A stretch of 64,000 nucleotides of DNA. Origin: Gammaproteobacteria bacterium. Lineage in GTDB: Bacteria > Pseudomonadota > Gammaproteobacteria > Enterobacterales > Alteromonadaceae. The DNA lies in NCBI GenBank assembly GCA_018222405.1, contig JAAFAI010000016.1:1-64000 (forward strand). The letters are read 5' to 3'. The notes under the pieces were generated by a model. That model worked only from the letters and a program-made list of their open reading frames with translations. It searched no databases and was not told the DNA's origin. Positions 16,226 through 28,981 of the stretch are shown here, piece by piece; position 1 is the first letter of the stretch, and every line of letters begins with the position of its first letter. The translations under genes were made by a program, and so were the position numbers.

Positions 16226-18649
16226 CTATCTGATTGCGGCAACCAGCTCCTCCGGCGCAAAATCATCTACCGCAATAATCTTAGCGCGGCCTTTTTCGGT
16301 GCGCCTGAGTAGCTCTGCTTCTGCTTCGCTGATCAGATCTTTCGCCAGGGCTTCTTCGGCCAGTTTATCTAACTGGGTAAAACTGCGTTTTTCGCCCAGA
16401 GCACGGCAGATGTTGTCGAACACCGGCTCGGCTGCCAGTACGTCTTCCAGCGTTTGCTCAAGCTCTCCAGGCAGGCTGCCAGGCTCGCGGGTGAGATACT
16501 GGCCCTGTCCAAGGCGGGTTCTGGCAGTGCCGGGTTGCTGCAGCAATCTGGCAATTGCATGCTCAGTGGCATCGCTCGGCTTGGATACCCGATGACCAAA
16601 GGGGATCAGTTTTAACTTTAATACCAGTCCCAGCCACTTAACTGGGAAGTTATCCAGGAAATCCATCAGCGCGGTTTCCAGGTTATAAATCAGATCCTGC
16701 ATTGCCCAGTGAAGTAGCGGCAGGTCTTCATGTTGACGGCCCTCTTCGTCGAAACGTTTAAGGGTCGCACTGGCAAGGTAAATGTAACTTAACAGGTCGC
16801 CAAGGCGTGCTGATACGCGTTCACGACGTTTTAGCGTGCCGCCAAGAATGCCCATAGATAAGTCGGTGAGCAGCGCCAGGTTAGCACTGTAGCCTTGCAG
16901 CAGTTGGTAATAGCGGGCTGTGCTGTCTTTAAACGGAGACTGGTGAAAGTAACCGCCAGTCAGTGTAAACCAGATGCTGCGGTAAGCATTGGCAAGCGCA
17001 AAGCCAATGTGGCCGAATACTGCTTTATCGAATGCCTTAATCGCTTCCTGTTCATCAGAAAGTGCGGCGGCCTTAATTTCATCCAGCACAAAGGGGTGAC
17101 AACGCATGGCACCCTGACCAAAAATCATCATGTTACGCGTAAGGATATTAGCGCCTTCTACCGTGATAGAAATAGGCATACCCTGATAACCACGGCCAAG
17201 GTAATTATTTGGCCCAAGCATAATACCTTTGCCACCATGCACATCCATGGCGTCATTCACGGTGATTCGCGATCGCTCAGTAAGATGATATTTACAGATG
17301 GCGGAGATCACCGAGGGCTTTTCACCCAGATCTACGCCTACGGTAGAGAAGCGGGTAACCGCGTCCATCATGTAAGCATTGCCGCCAATGCGGGCGAGCA
17401 TTTCTTCCACGCCTTCCATATGCCCGATAGGCAACTTAAACTGGCGTCTGACTCGCGCATAAGCGCCGGTAGACATCGCGCAGGATTTGGCGCCGCCAGC
17501 AGAGGTGGAGGGCAGGGTAATACAGCGGCCTACCGACAAACATTCCATCAGCATCCGCCAGCCCTTACCGGCCATATCAGCACCACCAATGATGTAATCC
17601 AGCGGTACAAAAATATCATTACCACGTACAGGGCCGTTCTGGAACGGCGTATTAAGCGGGAAGTGGCGTCGGCCAACATCCAGCCCTTTGGTATCGTGGG
17701 GGATCAACGCGCAGGTGATACCCAGCTCTTTTTTGCTGCCTAAAAGGCCATCCGGATCGTATAGCTTAAAGGCCAGACCAATAACCGTGGCAACCGGTGC
17801 CAGGGTGATGTACCGCTTGTCGAATGTCAGGCGCATGCCGAGTACTTCTTCACCTTCCCACTCGCCTTTACACACAATACCCTGATCGGGGATTGCGCCG
17901 GCATCAGAGCCCGCTTCCGGGCTGGTTAGGGCAAAGCAGGGGATCTCATCGCCACTGGCCAGGCGCGGCAGATAATGATTCTTCTGCGCTTCGGTACCGT
18001 AATGCTGAAGAAGTTCACCCGGTCCTAACGAGTTAGGTACCCCAACCGTACTGGAGAGCACGGCACTGGTGCCAGCCAGCTTCTGAATAACACGGGACTG
18101 GGCAAACGCAGAAAACTCCAGACCACCGTATTCCTTTTTGATGATCATGGCGAAGAACTTGTGTTCTTTCAGGTAAGCCCAGACCTCCGGCGGCAAATCG
18201 GCGTCTTTATGGTTTACCTGCCATTCGTCAATCATGCTGCAGACTTTGTCTACCGGTCCGTCAAGAAATGCCTGTTCTTCAGCAGTCAGTCGACCCATTG
18301 GAATGGCATGCAGTTTCTGCCAGTCAGGACGGCCGGAGAAGATCTCACCATCCCACCACACGGTACCGGCATCGATGGCTTCCTGCTCGGTGGTCGACAT
18401 CTCCGGCATGACCTTGCGATAAAAGGCCAGCATCGGCCTGGTGAGGTAAGGGATACGGATGGATGGCACCGCAAAAGGGGCCATCACTACAATAAACACG
18501 AGCCAGCTAAGTAACCCTAAGGATCCAAAAATAGTACCAATCAACAGTACGCCGCCTGCAACAATAATGGCATTCATTAAGGGCAGGCGTTGATAGGAGG
18601 CCACACACAGTGACAGTATTACCAGTAACACCCAAATAAAATCAGACAT
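16226..18649 (-). CDS. fadE: long acyl-CoA dehydrogenase FadE
   Basis: This 807-residue protein matches E. coli FadE in size (814). It has two or three N-terminal membrane-like segments (residues 1-60) and a central acyl-CoA dehydrogenase fold with [16 protein letters not shown] and [20 protein letters not shown], then the long C-terminal region special to FadE. It does the first, FAD-dependent oxidation step of fatty-acid beta-oxidation, probably at the inner membrane. It is a single-gene unit with a 197 bp upstream gap that could hold a FadR-type site; I did not identify one with confidence. Confidence 0.93.
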   Translation of the reverse strand: MSDFIWVLLVILSLCVASYQRLPLMNAIIVAGGVLLIGTIFGSLGLLSWLVFIVVMAPFAVPSIRIPYLTRPMLAFYRKVMPEMSTTEQEAIDAGTVWWDGEIFSGRPDWQKLHAIPMGRLTAEEQAFLDGPVDKVCSMIDEWQVNHKDADLPPEVWAYLKEHKFFAMIIKKEYGGLEFSAFAQSRVIQKLAGTSAVLSSTVGVPNSLGPGELLQHYGTEAQKNHYLPRLASGDEIPCFALTSPEAGSDAGAIPDQGIVCKGEWEGEEVLGMRLTFDKRYITLAPVATVIGLAFKLYDPDGLLGSKKELGITCALIPHDTKGLDVGRRHFPLNTPFQNGPVRGNDIFVPLDYIIGGADMAGKGWRMLMECLSVGRCITLPSTSAGGAKSCAMSTGAYARVRRQFKLPIGHMEGVEEMLARIGGNAYMMDAVTRFSTVGVDLGEKPSVISAICKYHLTERSRITVNDAMDVHGGKGIMLGPNNYLGRGYQGMPISITVEGANILTRNMMIFGQGAMRCHPFVLDEIKAAALSDEQEAIKAFDKAVFGHIGFALANAYRSIWFTLTGGYFHQSPFKDSTARYYQLLQGYSANLALLTDLSMGILGGTLKRRERVSARLGDLLSYIYLASATLKRFDEEGRQHEDLPLLHWAMQDLIYNLETALMDFLDNFPVKWLGLVLKLKLIPFGHRVSKPSDATEHAIARLLQQPGTARTRLGQGQYLTREPGSLPGELEQTLEDVLAAEPVFDNICRALGEKRSFTQLDKLAEEALAKDLISEAEAELLRRTEKGRAKIIAVDDFAPEELVAAIR

Positions 18650-18846
18650 TTGTTCTCCTCGTCCAAGTACTCTGTTTTGAGGTCTGACCAGATACCTTAA
18701 AGCTATCCTCGCTGCGGCGAAAAATCAAGTTATAGTGTGATGACAACTGGCTGTTGCAGTGTCATTAAATAATGACGAATGGCATGTCAGGCGTGGATAT
18801 CTGCAAGGCGTGAGAGTGGCATGCACTATGGCATGCCACCAGAAAA

Positions 18847-19614
18847 TTAATTGCTGCGCTTGGTGGAAAAGGCTTTTAAGCGTAGGTCGCCTTGTTCGTC
18901 ACCGTCTTTAAACTGCTGTAAACGCACCAACTGGTAGTTTAAGTCCGGCGCAAACCAGGCCAGTGTGTAGCGGCTTTTCGACTCGCGCACAATTTCTACT
19001 TTGATGGCTTCAATTTTACCATAGGGTAAATCAACGGTTTCTTTACCCAGTACGCGCATACCGTAATGGCGCTGCTGGCCACGGTAATTAATAAAGTCGT
19101 AACTTAAGTTTTCTACTCCCCGGGACAGGCGAATAGGCGCATCAAGGCGGTAAAGCTGGTTATCCAGCTCGCCCTGCCAGGGCAGCGAGTAAGCTTCGTC
19201 ATCTTTGTTAATTTGGATCTGCCCGCCATCATCGCCAGGAAATTCTACTTTCAGGCTTTTGTCCGGGCCGGTGCCGGTGCGTGAGTAGTTATACTGCTGC
19301 GGCACCAGGTGATCGCCCTCAACCATAAATATGGAGTGTTCAAAGCGTTTATCCGACAGAAAGAATTTAGAGACTTTAGACTGATAGGTCAGTGAATAAA
19401 GACCTTCGGATAATTCTTCCAGTGATATTTTAGCGGAGCCCAGATTATCGTCCCATTTGTAAGCGTAATAAACGGCTTCAAAGGGGGTGATTAGATTGGT
19501 GGAGTCTGATGGGGTGGTGTCGGCCAGTGCCGACACACATAATAAGCCTGACAGGAGCGTCAGGGCCAGAGATTTAGTCGTTCGCGTAACCGTTGTCCGG
19601 AAGAACTTTACCAT
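18847..19614 (-). CDS. DUF3108 periplasmic protein
   Basis: A 255-residue protein with a signal peptide (cleavage near LADTTP, about residue 32) and the DUF3108 pattern: FEAVYYAYKWDDNLGSAKIS near the mature N-terminus, FEHSIFMVEGDHLVPQQYNY, and a C-terminal ESKSRYTLAWFAPDLNYQLV. The family has an all-beta, lipocalin- or LolB-like layout; its role is undefined, perhaps binding a lipid or envelope ligand. It follows purN and overlaps its 3' end by 41 bp, as in other gammaproteobacteria. Confidence 0.8.
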   Translation of the reverse strand: MVKFFRTTVTRTTKSLALTLLSGLLCVSALADTTPSDSTNLITPFEAVYYAYKWDDNLGSAKISLEELSEGLYSLTYQSKVSKFFLSDKRFEHSIFMVEGDHLVPQQYNYSRTGTGPDKSLKVEFPGDDGGQIQINKDDEAYSLPWQGELDNQLYRLDAPIRLSRGVENLSYDFINYRGQQRHYGMRVLGKETVDLPYGKIEAIKVEIVRESKSRYTLAWFAPDLNYQLVRLQQFKDGDEQGDLRLKAFSTKRSN

Positions 19615-20221
19615 CTAATAATGCCTTATTGTTGTTCATTTTAAGCCGGCCACTGCAATACCAGTGAACCACTAGCGGGTAAATACTACGTTCCTGCTCC
19701 TGCACCCGTTGGGCGAGGGCATCGGCGTTATCATCTTCAAACACCGGGACTTTACATTGAATGATGACAGGCCCGCCGTCAAGCTCGGGCGTCACAAAAT
19801 GAACACTCAGGCCATGTTCATCGTCACCATTATCCAGTGCACGCTGATGAGTATTTAATCCTTTGTACTTGGGCAACAAAGATGGGTGAATGTTCAATAG
19901 GCGTCCACTAAAATGTTCGACAAACTCACTGGTGAGAATGCGCATAAAGCCGGCCAGCACAACGCAATCAGGCTGATAACTGTCCAGCGTAGTCAGTAAG
20001 GCCTGATCATAGGTTTCGCGGTCTTCATACTGCTTGTGATCCAAACAGATGGCTTCGATGCCCGCATTGCGGGCTCGCTCCAGACCAAATGCGTCAGGGC
20101 GGTTAGAGATAACGCAGGCAATATTCGCATTGATTTTGCCGGCCTCTACCCAGTCGATAATGGCCTGCAGGTTGGAGCCATTACCCGAGATCATGACGCA
20201 AATGTTAGGTGTTGTACTCAT
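19574..20221 (-). CDS. purN: phosphoribosylglycinamide formyltransferase 1
   Basis: The start is taken at the ATG at 20221 (MSTTPNICVMISGNGSNLQA), 17 codons into the longest frame, because the family begins here and the extra codons overlap purM. ICVMISGNGSNLQ binds the phosphate of GAR, and LLNIHPSLLPKYKG carries the catalytic Asn and His; HGLSVHFVTPELDGG follows with the catalytic Asp. It moves a formyl group from 10-formyltetrahydrofolate to GAR in step 3 of purine synthesis. It lies 4 bp after purM. Confidence 0.95.
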   Translation of the reverse strand: MSTTPNICVMISGNGSNLQAIIDWVEAGKINANIACVISNRPDAFGLERARNAGIEAICLDHKQYEDRETYDQALLTTLDSYQPDCVVLAGFMRILTSEFVEHFSGRLLNIHPSLLPKYKGLNTHQRALDNGDDEHGLSVHFVTPELDGGPVIIQCKVPVFEDDNADALAQRVQEQERSIYPLVVHWYCSGRLKMNNNKALLDGKVLPDNGYAND

Positions 20222-20225
20222 GTGA

Positions 20226-21281
20226 TTAATTGATCTCAACCTGGTTCTCGCCGTCCAGATCGGCAATTTCACCTAACAGCCAGGCTTTTTCACCGGCTTC
20301 GTTTAATACAGCCAGGGCCGCATCCACATCCTGCTCGTCTACCACCAGGATCAGGCCAACGCCACAGTTAAAGGTACGGTACATTTCGTGTGTTTCTACG
20401 TTGCCGTTATCTTGTAACCAGTTAAATACCGCAGGCCACTGCCAGCTGTTGGCATCGACTACGGCTTTTTTGTCGTCAGGCAGTACGCGCGGGATGTTTT
20501 CCCAGAAACCGCCACCGGTGATGTGCGAGATGGCTGCGACTTTTACGCTATCCAGTAACTTAAGTACCGACTTTACGTAAATACGTGTTGGGGCAAGCAG
20601 TTGGTCGATAACTGGTGAGCCGTTGAGATCGGCGTTAACGTCGGCACCACTGACTTCGATAATCTTACGGATTAATGAGTAACCATTAGAGTGTGGGCCG
20701 GATGAGCCCAGCGCCAGAATTTTCTGACCAGCTTTAACCGTGCTGCCGTCAATCACATCATCGGCTTCCACTACACCAACGCAGAAACCCGCGATATCGT
20801 AATCGTCGCCATGATACATGCCGGGCATTTCTGCCGTCTCGCCACCAATCAGGGCACAGCCGGCTTGTTCACAACCGGTGCCAATGCCCGATACCACTGC
20901 TGCGGCCGTATCGACATTCAGCTTACCTGTCGCATAGTAATCGAGGAAAAACAGCGGCTCGGCGCCCTGCACAATCAGGTCGTTTACGCACATCGCAACC
21001 AGATCGATTCCCACGCTGTCGTGACGCTCAAAGTCCATGGCCAAGCGCAACTTAGTACCAACACCATCTGTTCCAGATACCAACAGCGGATTTTTGTATT
21101 TTTCCGGCAGTGAACACAGTGCACCAAAACCACCTAAACCACCGCGCACTTCCGGGCGGTGAGTGCGTTTAGTAACGGACTTGATACGTTCAACGAGTTG
21201 GTTTCCAGCGTCGATATCGACACCGGCATCTTTATAACTTAATGATGTATTTTTTTCAGACACGGGTAAGCCTTGTTGCAT
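20226..21281 (-). CDS. purM: phosphoribosylformylglycinamidine cyclo-ligase
   Basis: The protein has [20 protein letters not shown] near the start, then [40 protein letters not shown] and [16 protein letters not shown], all AIR-synthetase signatures. It closes the imidazole ring (FGAM to AIR) with ATP. The frame opens at the ATG at 21281, but the family usually starts MSEKN; a GTG at 21263 ([10 protein letters not shown]) may be the true start. It is the first gene of purM-purN-DUF3108. Confidence 0.95.
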   Translation of the reverse strand: MQQGLPVSEKNTSLSYKDAGVDIDAGNQLVERIKSVTKRTHRPEVRGGLGGFGALCSLPEKYKNPLLVSGTDGVGTKLRLAMDFERHDSVGIDLVAMCVNDLIVQGAEPLFFLDYYATGKLNVDTAAAVVSGIGTGCEQAGCALIGGETAEMPGMYHGDDYDIAGFCVGVVEADDVIDGSTVKAGQKILALGSSGPHSNGYSLIRKIIEVSGADVNADLNGSPVIDQLLAPTRIYVKSVLKLLDSVKVAAISHITGGGFWENIPRVLPDDKKAVVDANSWQWPAVFNWLQDNGNVETHEMYRTFNCGVGLILVVDEQDVDAALAVLNEAGEKAWLLGEIADLDGENQVEIN

Positions 21282-21513
21282 GGACTGGTTTGAATGCGCG
21301 GATTCTACCAGTATCCGGGGGTAAGTCCAACGTGTATGCAGGGTTTACTTGGTAAAATGCGCCAATGTTTAATCACGAGTCTGTATAAATTGTCGCCAGT
21401 CAGTCCGCTTATTGTTTACCAGAACGCAGATAAGCCAATAATTAAGGTGAAAAACGTGTTTAAATAGATAACAATAAACCGTCCGAAGGGCGTGCACCTT
21501 TATTGCGATTAAC

Positions 21514-22851
21514 ATGGAGTTTGCGAAGCTTTTGCCCGTAGCAGAATTATTTAATTTACCGAGAAAACTCTCGCAGTTGACGGCCGCTATTATCTTATTT
21601 TTAGGTAGTGCCTGGCTCGGCATGGCCCACGCCAGTTCCACTGTTGAACTCGGTACCGGCAAAGTGTCGGTAGACAACAAATCCAGCCGCGAACTCAGCA
21701 ACGGCACCCGTGCAGCGCTTGAACAGTTGCTGGTAAAAATCACCGGGCAACAGGATATCAGTGATTATCAAGCCGTTGATGCCATTCTCCGTAATGCCAA
21801 CCGTTATCTGCGGGCTTACCGTTTTACCGAAGAACAGGGCGACTTGTTCTTAGTCGCGGAGTTCGACCGCGAACTTATTGAAACCGAACTGGTTAAGCAA
21901 GGCTTGCCTATCTGGGGAAGCCGGCGCCCGGATGCATTGTTATGGCTCGCCATCGAAGATGCCGACGGTGAGCGCCGTATTGTCGACGACGGCAATCAGA
22001 GTGAACTGGCCAGAATGACCCGTCGCCAGGCCGAAACCCGCGGTGTGCCTCTGGCCTTACCGCTGATGGACCTGGACGACACGCTCACCATTAATGGCTA
22101 CGATGTGTGGGGCTTGTTTCCTGAACAACTGGTTAATGCAGCCAGTCGCTATAATGTGGATTACGTGCTGGCCGCGCGATTATATCCAAACCGGACCCGC
22201 GAAATTGTGTATCGCGAGCCAGAGCGTCCGGTATCCACCCGGTTTATCCCTGAACCTTTTAATGTGCCTGCACTGCGAATCAACGAGTACGGCGAGGTAA
22301 TTTTACCTTTGCCGGCAGAAATGGACGCAATTGAAATGTCATGGGTAGAAAAAGAGTCTGCCAGTGGGCCGGTGTTTACTCAGGAAGAGTTTTCCACGGT
22401 TGCCGCGCGTGCTAAAAAAGGCCGCTATTCATTGGATTATTTGTATCTGGCCGCCAATCAGGGCGCTTATCAGATCACCCACGACACCCTTATCGGCGAT
22501 GAACCCGAAGCGCTGCTAACCACCTTTATTAATGACTACGCTAATTATATCGGTCAGAATTTTTCGATTTTACCTACCGATGGTAACGCCGCTCAGGCAA
22601 TTGAAATCTCGGTAGGTAATCTGTCGAGCCTGGCGGGCGTGGTTGCGGTACAAAACTACTTAAAGAACCTCAGCGTGACCGATAAAGTCATGCTGGTTAA
22701 ACAGCAGGGTATGGTGAGTACGTTCCGCCTTAATCTGCTGGGCACAGAACAGGACCTGCGCTCAGTGTTATCACTTGATAGCCGGCTACAGCCGTTGACC
22801 GACGCCTTTGGTCAACCTCTGGAAGGCATGCATTACTTCTGGAGTCAGTAA
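21514..22851 (+). CDS. DUF2066 domain protein, exported
   Basis: The 445-residue protein has an N-terminal hydrophobic segment (about residues 22-42) that acts as a signal peptide, then the DUF2066 pattern (VSVDNKSSRELSNGTRAALE, LVKITGQQDISDY). Its role is unknown; the gene commonly sits next to hda in gammaproteobacteria. It ends 2 bp before hda, so the two form an operon divergent from purM. The 232 bp before it hold the promoters for both directions. Confidence 0.8.
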   Translation: MEFAKLLPVAELFNLPRKLSQLTAAIILFLGSAWLGMAHASSTVELGTGKVSVDNKSSRELSNGTRAALEQLLVKITGQQDISDYQAVDAILRNANRYLRAYRFTEEQGDLFLVAEFDRELIETELVKQGLPIWGSRRPDALLWLAIEDADGERRIVDDGNQSELARMTRRQAETRGVPLALPLMDLDDTLTINGYDVWGLFPEQLVNAASRYNVDYVLAARLYPNRTREIVYREPERPVSTRFIPEPFNVPALRINEYGEVILPLPAEMDAIEMSWVEKESASGPVFTQEEFSTVAARAKKGRYSLDYLYLAANQGAYQITHDTLIGDEPEALLTTFINDYANYIGQNFSILPTDGNAAQAIEISVGNLSSLAGVVAVQNYLKNLSVTDKVMLVKQQGMVSTFRLNLLGTEQDLRSVLSLDSRLQPLTDAFGQPLEGMHYFWSQ

Positions 22852-22853
22852 CC

Positions 22854-23609
22854 ATGCAGCTGCCCTTACCGGTTACGCTTCCTGATGACGAGACCTTCGA
22901 CAGCTTTATTCCCGGCGGGAATGATGAGGTGGTGTCGTTATTAAGTTGTGTGGCCAGCCATTCGCCCGACTGGCGCGGCGAACCGGCTCTGGCGTTACTG
23001 GATGCGGCGTCCATTCCCCTTATCAATCTGGTAGGCAGTTCCGGCCGCGGTAAAAGTCATTTGCTTTATGCTACCTGCCATCAACTGGCGGCCCGGGAAA
23101 TTCCGCATGCCTATGTGAATTTTACAGATGTGGTTAATTTGTCGCCTAAGTTGCTCGAAGCGCTTGAACAATTGCCGGTGATTTGTCTGGATAATCTGGA
23201 AGCCATTGCCGGCCATGCAGCATGGGAAGAAGCGGTTTTCGATCTGATTAACCGTGTAAGCGAAACGCGCATAGGCCTGTTGATTGTGGCAGCGCAGTCT
23301 GGCCCGAATGCCAGTAATGTGCGGCTGCCGGACCTGCGTTCGCGAATCAGTGCCGGTTTAACTTACCAGTTAGTATCGCTTAATGATGAACAGCGTGGTG
23401 AAGTGTTAAGCTCGCGGGCACAGCAGCGGGGGTTATCATTGTCGGCCCAGGCGCTGCACTATCTGCTCAACCATAGTCAGCGGGATCTGCCCAGTTTAAT
23501 GGCGCTGCTCGACCGACTCGACCAGCGCTCATTGCAGGAGCAAAAGAAAATCTCAGTCGCTCTGGTTAAACGAGAGCTGGCTGAAGATACGGATCCCTCC
23601 GCGTCTTAA
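22854..23609 (+). CDS. hda: DnaA regulatory inactivator Hda
   Basis: A 251-residue DnaA-like AAA+ protein. The N-terminal LPLPVTLPDDETFDSFIPGG resembles the clamp-binding motif region of Hda, followed by Walker A VGSSGRGKSHLL, Walker B LPVICLDNLEAI and RISAGLTYQLVSLND. Hda binds the beta clamp and makes DnaA hydrolyse its ATP after initiation. The position between DUF2066 and the arsC-bepA-perM genes matches the E. coli region, apart from the lipoprotein and wrbA insertion. Confidence 0.93.
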   Translation: MQLPLPVTLPDDETFDSFIPGGNDEVVSLLSCVASHSPDWRGEPALALLDAASIPLINLVGSSGRGKSHLLYATCHQLAAREIPHAYVNFTDVVNLSPKLLEALEQLPVICLDNLEAIAGHAAWEEAVFDLINRVSETRIGLLIVAAQSGPNASNVRLPDLRSRISAGLTYQLVSLNDEQRGEVLSSRAQQRGLSLSAQALHYLLNHSQRDLPSLMALLDRLDQRSLQEQKKISVALVKRELAEDTDPSAS

Positions 23610-25545
23610 TACCGCAGGTGATTATCCCAGTGCCTAATTTGCAAGGCCGGGCGATATGGCTTATCTGAATCCTCCAGACGCAATGGTGAAACCCGCTGCG
23701 AATTGGTCAGTGACTCAAAATCAAACCACGATGTATTGGCCCGTAGTTGGATAGTGGCCGGTAATTCCGCCTGGATCTGCGCCACATTCAGGCTGGGTAA
23801 TACCCGTTCTACCGTAAATGCCGTTCTGGCCTGCAGGGTATCCTGATTTATCCGGTTGCGCTGGCCCCAGGTGATTAGGGCATCGGGATTGTTATTGTTA
23901 CCAATTACGCCCACATCGGCACTTACTCCCAAACGATGCAGCATCATAAACCGTTCAAATAAGGTCGCATAATCCTCTCGCTCGGTATAGTAAGCATAAA
24001 ACGCCGGCGCGGTATCTGCGCTGAATTCATCGGCGGCTTCACTCGCCGTATAATTACGTTGCGCGGTGGTAGCCGTTTCGCCGCCAAAGGAGACGTCTGC
24101 CAGTGCGTCCAGCACGGACGAGCTTAACGGATACTGGTTGTACAGCAAAGTAGACTGGGGCGCATTGTTCTGGAAGAAACTAAGTGGCGTTTGCGAATCT
24201 GCAATGCTTGCCCAGGACGTTGGCGGGAAAAAGTCATTGGCATGGGCCAGCTCATGGTACATCAACCAGGACAGGGCCGCTTCTAATTGTTCCAGATTAC
24301 GGCTGTTGCGGTTGCTCGCAGCCAGCGAGGCCTGCGGGTAGTAGTAGCTGTCGTTCTTAACGTAGCGCCAGTAAATACCAAACTGCAAATCGTTACCAAA
24401 ATCACTGCGGTAGTCAGGCGCTGTATTTAACGTATCCCGCTCCTCGGGCGTTCGCCAGAAGTTGCGGGCATCAAGGTAAATAGCGCCGGTACGAACCCAG
24501 TAAAAAGACGGACGCACGTCGTAGGAAATGACCACTGCCGTAACACCGCGTAGTAAACTAAGCATATCTTCTGAGGTAGCGGAATTTTGCAGGAACTCAG
24601 CAAACCGATCGCCCATCCACGGGTGCGACACCAGTGTTTTATCTAAAATGGTTTCAATGGTGGGGTTACTGGTTTGCATACCTATTAATGGCAAATCATT
24701 GAAGGTGCAGCTGTTAACCAGTTGATTTGTATACACGCATTCTTTCAACCCATCAGCCCAGGGCGTATCGGCCCGGTAGGGAATGAGGTCGGTGGTAAGA
24801 TACATATCATTCTGGGTGAAAATGCCATTACTGCTCACCGGGGCATCGTTGATCCCGACTAACACAGTATCACTGGCAGTGGTGCCATCATCAAAAGTCA
24901 GGGTCACTAAAAATTCCATGACTTCGTCTTTAGTCACCTCCGGTGCGGCAAAAAAGGCACTTTGCAGTGGTCCGCCGGTGCTGTCTTCCTGATACACAAT
25001 GTCTTCGGCCTCTGGCCCGGCAAGTTGCTCCCATTGAGCATCAGTAATGATTTTGGCGGTGGATGAATCAACTCGCAAAGATACCCGGCCGCGCTCGGTT
25101 GCCATATGGTCCAGGCGAATATTGGCCCGGTTATCCTCTGTTGATGCTGCGGCACTGAGGGTGAAATTTAACGAACGCTGCTGACCATTTGTAGTAGTGG
25201 TCGTTACCGTAAATTCATAGCTGCCGGCGGCCGGGATATCAAAGCCAACGGCCTGGGTATGGGCTGCCAGTAAATCAACCGCAGGGCCGCCGGTTTGTTG
25301 CCAGTCAATGGTGTCGAGGGATTGGCTGTCGTTGCTTAATACAACAAATCCAACCGATGCGCCGACGCTGGCATTCAGGTCGCCGAACAGACGCAGGTTA
25401 TCTGCAGTGAGGGCCGGTTCAACTGCCGTGAATCCGGGCGATGGAGTACCTGGTGTTGGGGTTACGGTACTGCCACCGCTATCGCCACCACCGCCACAAC
25501 CACCGATCAGTAATGCAGCCGATAATGCGGCTGCAGTGCGGGTGG

Positions 25546-25573
<28 letters not shown>
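23606..25573 (-). CDS. large lipoprotein with HExxH zinc-peptidase-like motif
   Basis: The 655-residue protein has a signal peptide ending in the lipobox IGGC (Cys near residue 26), a Gly/Ser/Thr/Pro linker, then two beta-rich PKD/Ig-like stretches (about residues 50-240; DWQQTGGPAVDLL, WEQLAGPEAEDI). The C-terminal half includes WLMYHELAHANDFFP, an HExxH with an Asp five residues on, as in gluzincin or metzincin-like metallopeptidases. I do not recognise the exact family. Its end overlaps the convergent hda gene by 4 bp. A surface peptidase is likely but not shown. Confidence 0.65.
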
Positions 25574-26941
<1,368 letters not shown>

Positions 26942-26968
26942 AGTGTTCTACTTATTCATTGTGTTGTT

Positions 26969-27526
26969 ATGATAGCGCCAGTTGTCGTACTTACGGTTAT
27001 CGGGTTGAACAGATTGAAAATTGTCGCAGATTATAAACGAATTACGCAACAACGTGGATCTTTCCGTGTTGTCATCATGGTGTTGGTTGGTTTGCTGGCG
27101 CTGGCTGGCGGTATTGCCCTGAGAAGCCTGCAGCCGCTAACCGTTACCACGGTTCAGGGCGAGCCTTTCAGCTGGCAGAGCGAGCAGTGGACTGTGGTCA
27201 ACTTTTTTGCTGAATGGTGTCAGCCTTGTCTGCGGGAAATTCCCGAACTTAACCATGTTTACAATGACCAACAATTCAGAGTACTTGGCGTGAGCTTTGA
27301 CGAACTCGATAACGAAGCGCTAAGCAGCGTTGTAGCACGGCAAAACATTCAGTTTCCGGTAGTGCTTAGCGAGGCTGTCGCGGATTTACCGGTATCCATG
27401 CCCATTGTGCTGCCCACTACCTATATTATTTCTCCCGCCGGTGAAGTAACCATGACCATTCGCGGCGAGGTGACTCAACAAAAGCTGCAACAGGCCATTA
27501 AACAGGCCCAATCAGAACTGCTTTAG
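26969..27526 (+). CDS. TlpA/ResA-type membrane-anchored thioredoxin
   Basis: The ATG at 26969 (MIAPVVVLTVIGL) gives 185 residues; the longest frame starts at 26918, inside the divergent arsC-like gene, which is unlikely. A membrane anchor (about residues 36-52: VVIMVLVGLLALAGG) is followed by a thioredoxin fold with FAEWCQPCLREIP (active-site CQPC) and the cis-Pro region LPTTYII. It probably reduces disulphides in the periplasm. An internal ATG (MVLVGLL) is another possible start. It overlaps the convergent bepA by 15 bp. Confidence 0.82.
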   Translation: MIAPVVVLTVIGLNRLKIVADYKRITQQRGSFRVVIMVLVGLLALAGGIALRSLQPLTVTTVQGEPFSWQSEQWTVVNFFAEWCQPCLREIPELNHVYNDQQFRVLGVSFDELDNEALSSVVARQNIQFPVVLSEAVADLPVSMPIVLPTTYIISPAGEVTMTIRGEVTQQKLQQAIKQAQSELL

Positions 27527-28981
27527 CTTTTCCTGTTCGTCTCTGAACTGCTGGATCCGTGCCCGGATCCGCTGTTTTTCCAGATGATCGTCGCCCGTAT
27601 AGTTGTAGGCATGCTGCAACTCATCAATGGCATTTGGATAAGCTCCGTACAGCGCCAGTAACTCCGCTTTGCTCTGATGCATACCCTTATAGGACTTCTG
27701 CGCCTTATAAGCATTACTCAATAACTGGTAAGCCAGCTGATCGTGAGGGTGAACCAGCAAATAATCGCGAATAAGCTCAATGGCGGCGTCGTGGTTATCA
27801 TTGGCCATGTAGGCATTGGCCAGGTTAAGCACCACCACACTGTTACGGGGCTTATGCTCCAGCTCTTTTTGCAGCATAGCAATGGCTTCATCCGCGTTAC
27901 CCATGGCCAGCGCAATGTCGGTGGCTAAATCAACGTAAAACAGGTTGCCCGGTGTTCTGGCCAGTAGCTGGTCGTTGATTTGTTTGGCTTTGAGGTTTTC
28001 CTCATTAGCCAGGTAAGCAATGGCAAGGCCATAGAGCCCGGCATCGCGGATGGCAAAGGTGTCATTTTCCACCACCGCCTTAAAGTGTTCCAACGCATAG
28101 TCCGGGTCAAACTGATAACGGGCCAGCAAGCGGGCCTTGGCCAGATTAAACGACAAGCTGGGGCGCAGTCTCACATCCGGGTAACGGCGCATGCGATTAC
28201 GGGCATCGGCGATCCGTTTTTCGGTTAAGGGGTGGGTGAGCAACCGTTCGGGTGGTCTGGAACTGGTGCGATACTCCTCGGCCATTTTACCAAAAAAGGT
28301 TGAGGCCGCTTTAGGATCGAATCCGGCCTGATACAAAATATCAATGCCAATACGGTCGGCTTCCTGCTCGTTAGAGCGGGTGTAATCAATGTTCAGTTGG
28401 TTTGCTACAGCCGTGGAGGTTTGCATGGCAGCAATCCCGGCTTCCGGGTTAGCCATGGCCAACAGGATACTGCCTAACATAGAGGCAATCTGTAACGGTG
28501 AACTGCGCTGCTGCGATAATGCTCTGCGGGCCAGATGGCGCTGGGTAACGTGGGTTACCTCGTGGGCGAGTACAGAAGCTACCTCACTCTCGGTATCGGC
28601 TCGGGTAATGATGCCTGAATGCACGCCAACGTGGCCGCCATAGAAGGCAAAGGCGTTCATTACGCTGTTATTAATAATGAAAAATTCAAAGGGGAATTTG
28701 GTGTTTTCGGCTTGCAGAACCAGCCGGTTACCCAGATCCTGAATGTATTCAGTCAGCACTGGATCGTCAATGACCGGTGCCTGGCCGCGCATTTGCCGCA
28801 TGATGGCATCGCCAACGAGCATTTCTTTATCCAGAGTAAGGACTTCTGATGCCACCACGCCGATATCCGGCAGCGTGTTTTTATCGCTACCGATAGACTG
28901 GCCAACAGAGGAGACCGGCAACAAAGCCGTAGCTATGCCCATTGACACACCCAGGATACCGGATCGAAAAAGTTGTCTCAT
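27512..28981 (-). CDS. bepA: BepA periplasmic M48 metalloprotease/chaperone
   Basis: The 489-residue protein has a signal peptide (about residues 1-29), an M48 peptidase domain with VLAHEVTHVTQRHLARR (HExxH) and NEQEADRIGIDIL (third zinc ligand), and C-terminal TPR repeats (about 300-480). BepA helps assemble LptD and degrades stalled outer-membrane proteins. Length and domain order match E. coli YfgC/BepA (487). It is convergent with the thioredoxin gene and divergent from perM. Confidence 0.92.
   Translation of the reverse strand: MRQLFRSGILGVSMGIATALLPVSSVGQSIGSDKNTLPDIGVVASEVLTLDKEMLVGDAIMRQMRGQAPVIDDPVLTEYIQDLGNRLVLQAENTKFPFEFFIINNSVMNAFAFYGGHVGVHSGIITRADTESEVASVLAHEVTHVTQRHLARRALSQQRSSPLQIASMLGSILLAMANPEAGIAAMQTSTAVANQLNIDYTRSNEQEADRIGIDILYQAGFDPKAASTFFGKMAEEYRTSSRPPERLLTHPLTEKRIADARNRMRRYPDVRLRPSLSFNLAKARLLARYQFDPDYALEHFKAVVENDTFAIRDAGLYGLAIAYLANEENLKAKQINDQLLARTPGNLFYVDLATDIALAMGNADEAIAMLQKELEHKPRNSVVVLNLANAYMANDNHDAAIELIRDYLLVHPHDQLAYQLLSNAYKAQKSYKGMHQSKAELLALYGAYPNAIDELQHAYNYTGDDHLEKQRIRARIQQFRDEQEKLKQF

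Noticed and set aside
16895..17743. 282-codon plus-strand frame inside fadE
   Set aside because: It is antisense to a clear FadE; the long open frame is a by-product of codon use.
18817..18840. GTGGCATGC..GCATGCCAC inverted repeat after the DUF3108 gene
   Set aside because: It is a good stem, but there is no T run on the minus strand, so I do not call it a terminator.
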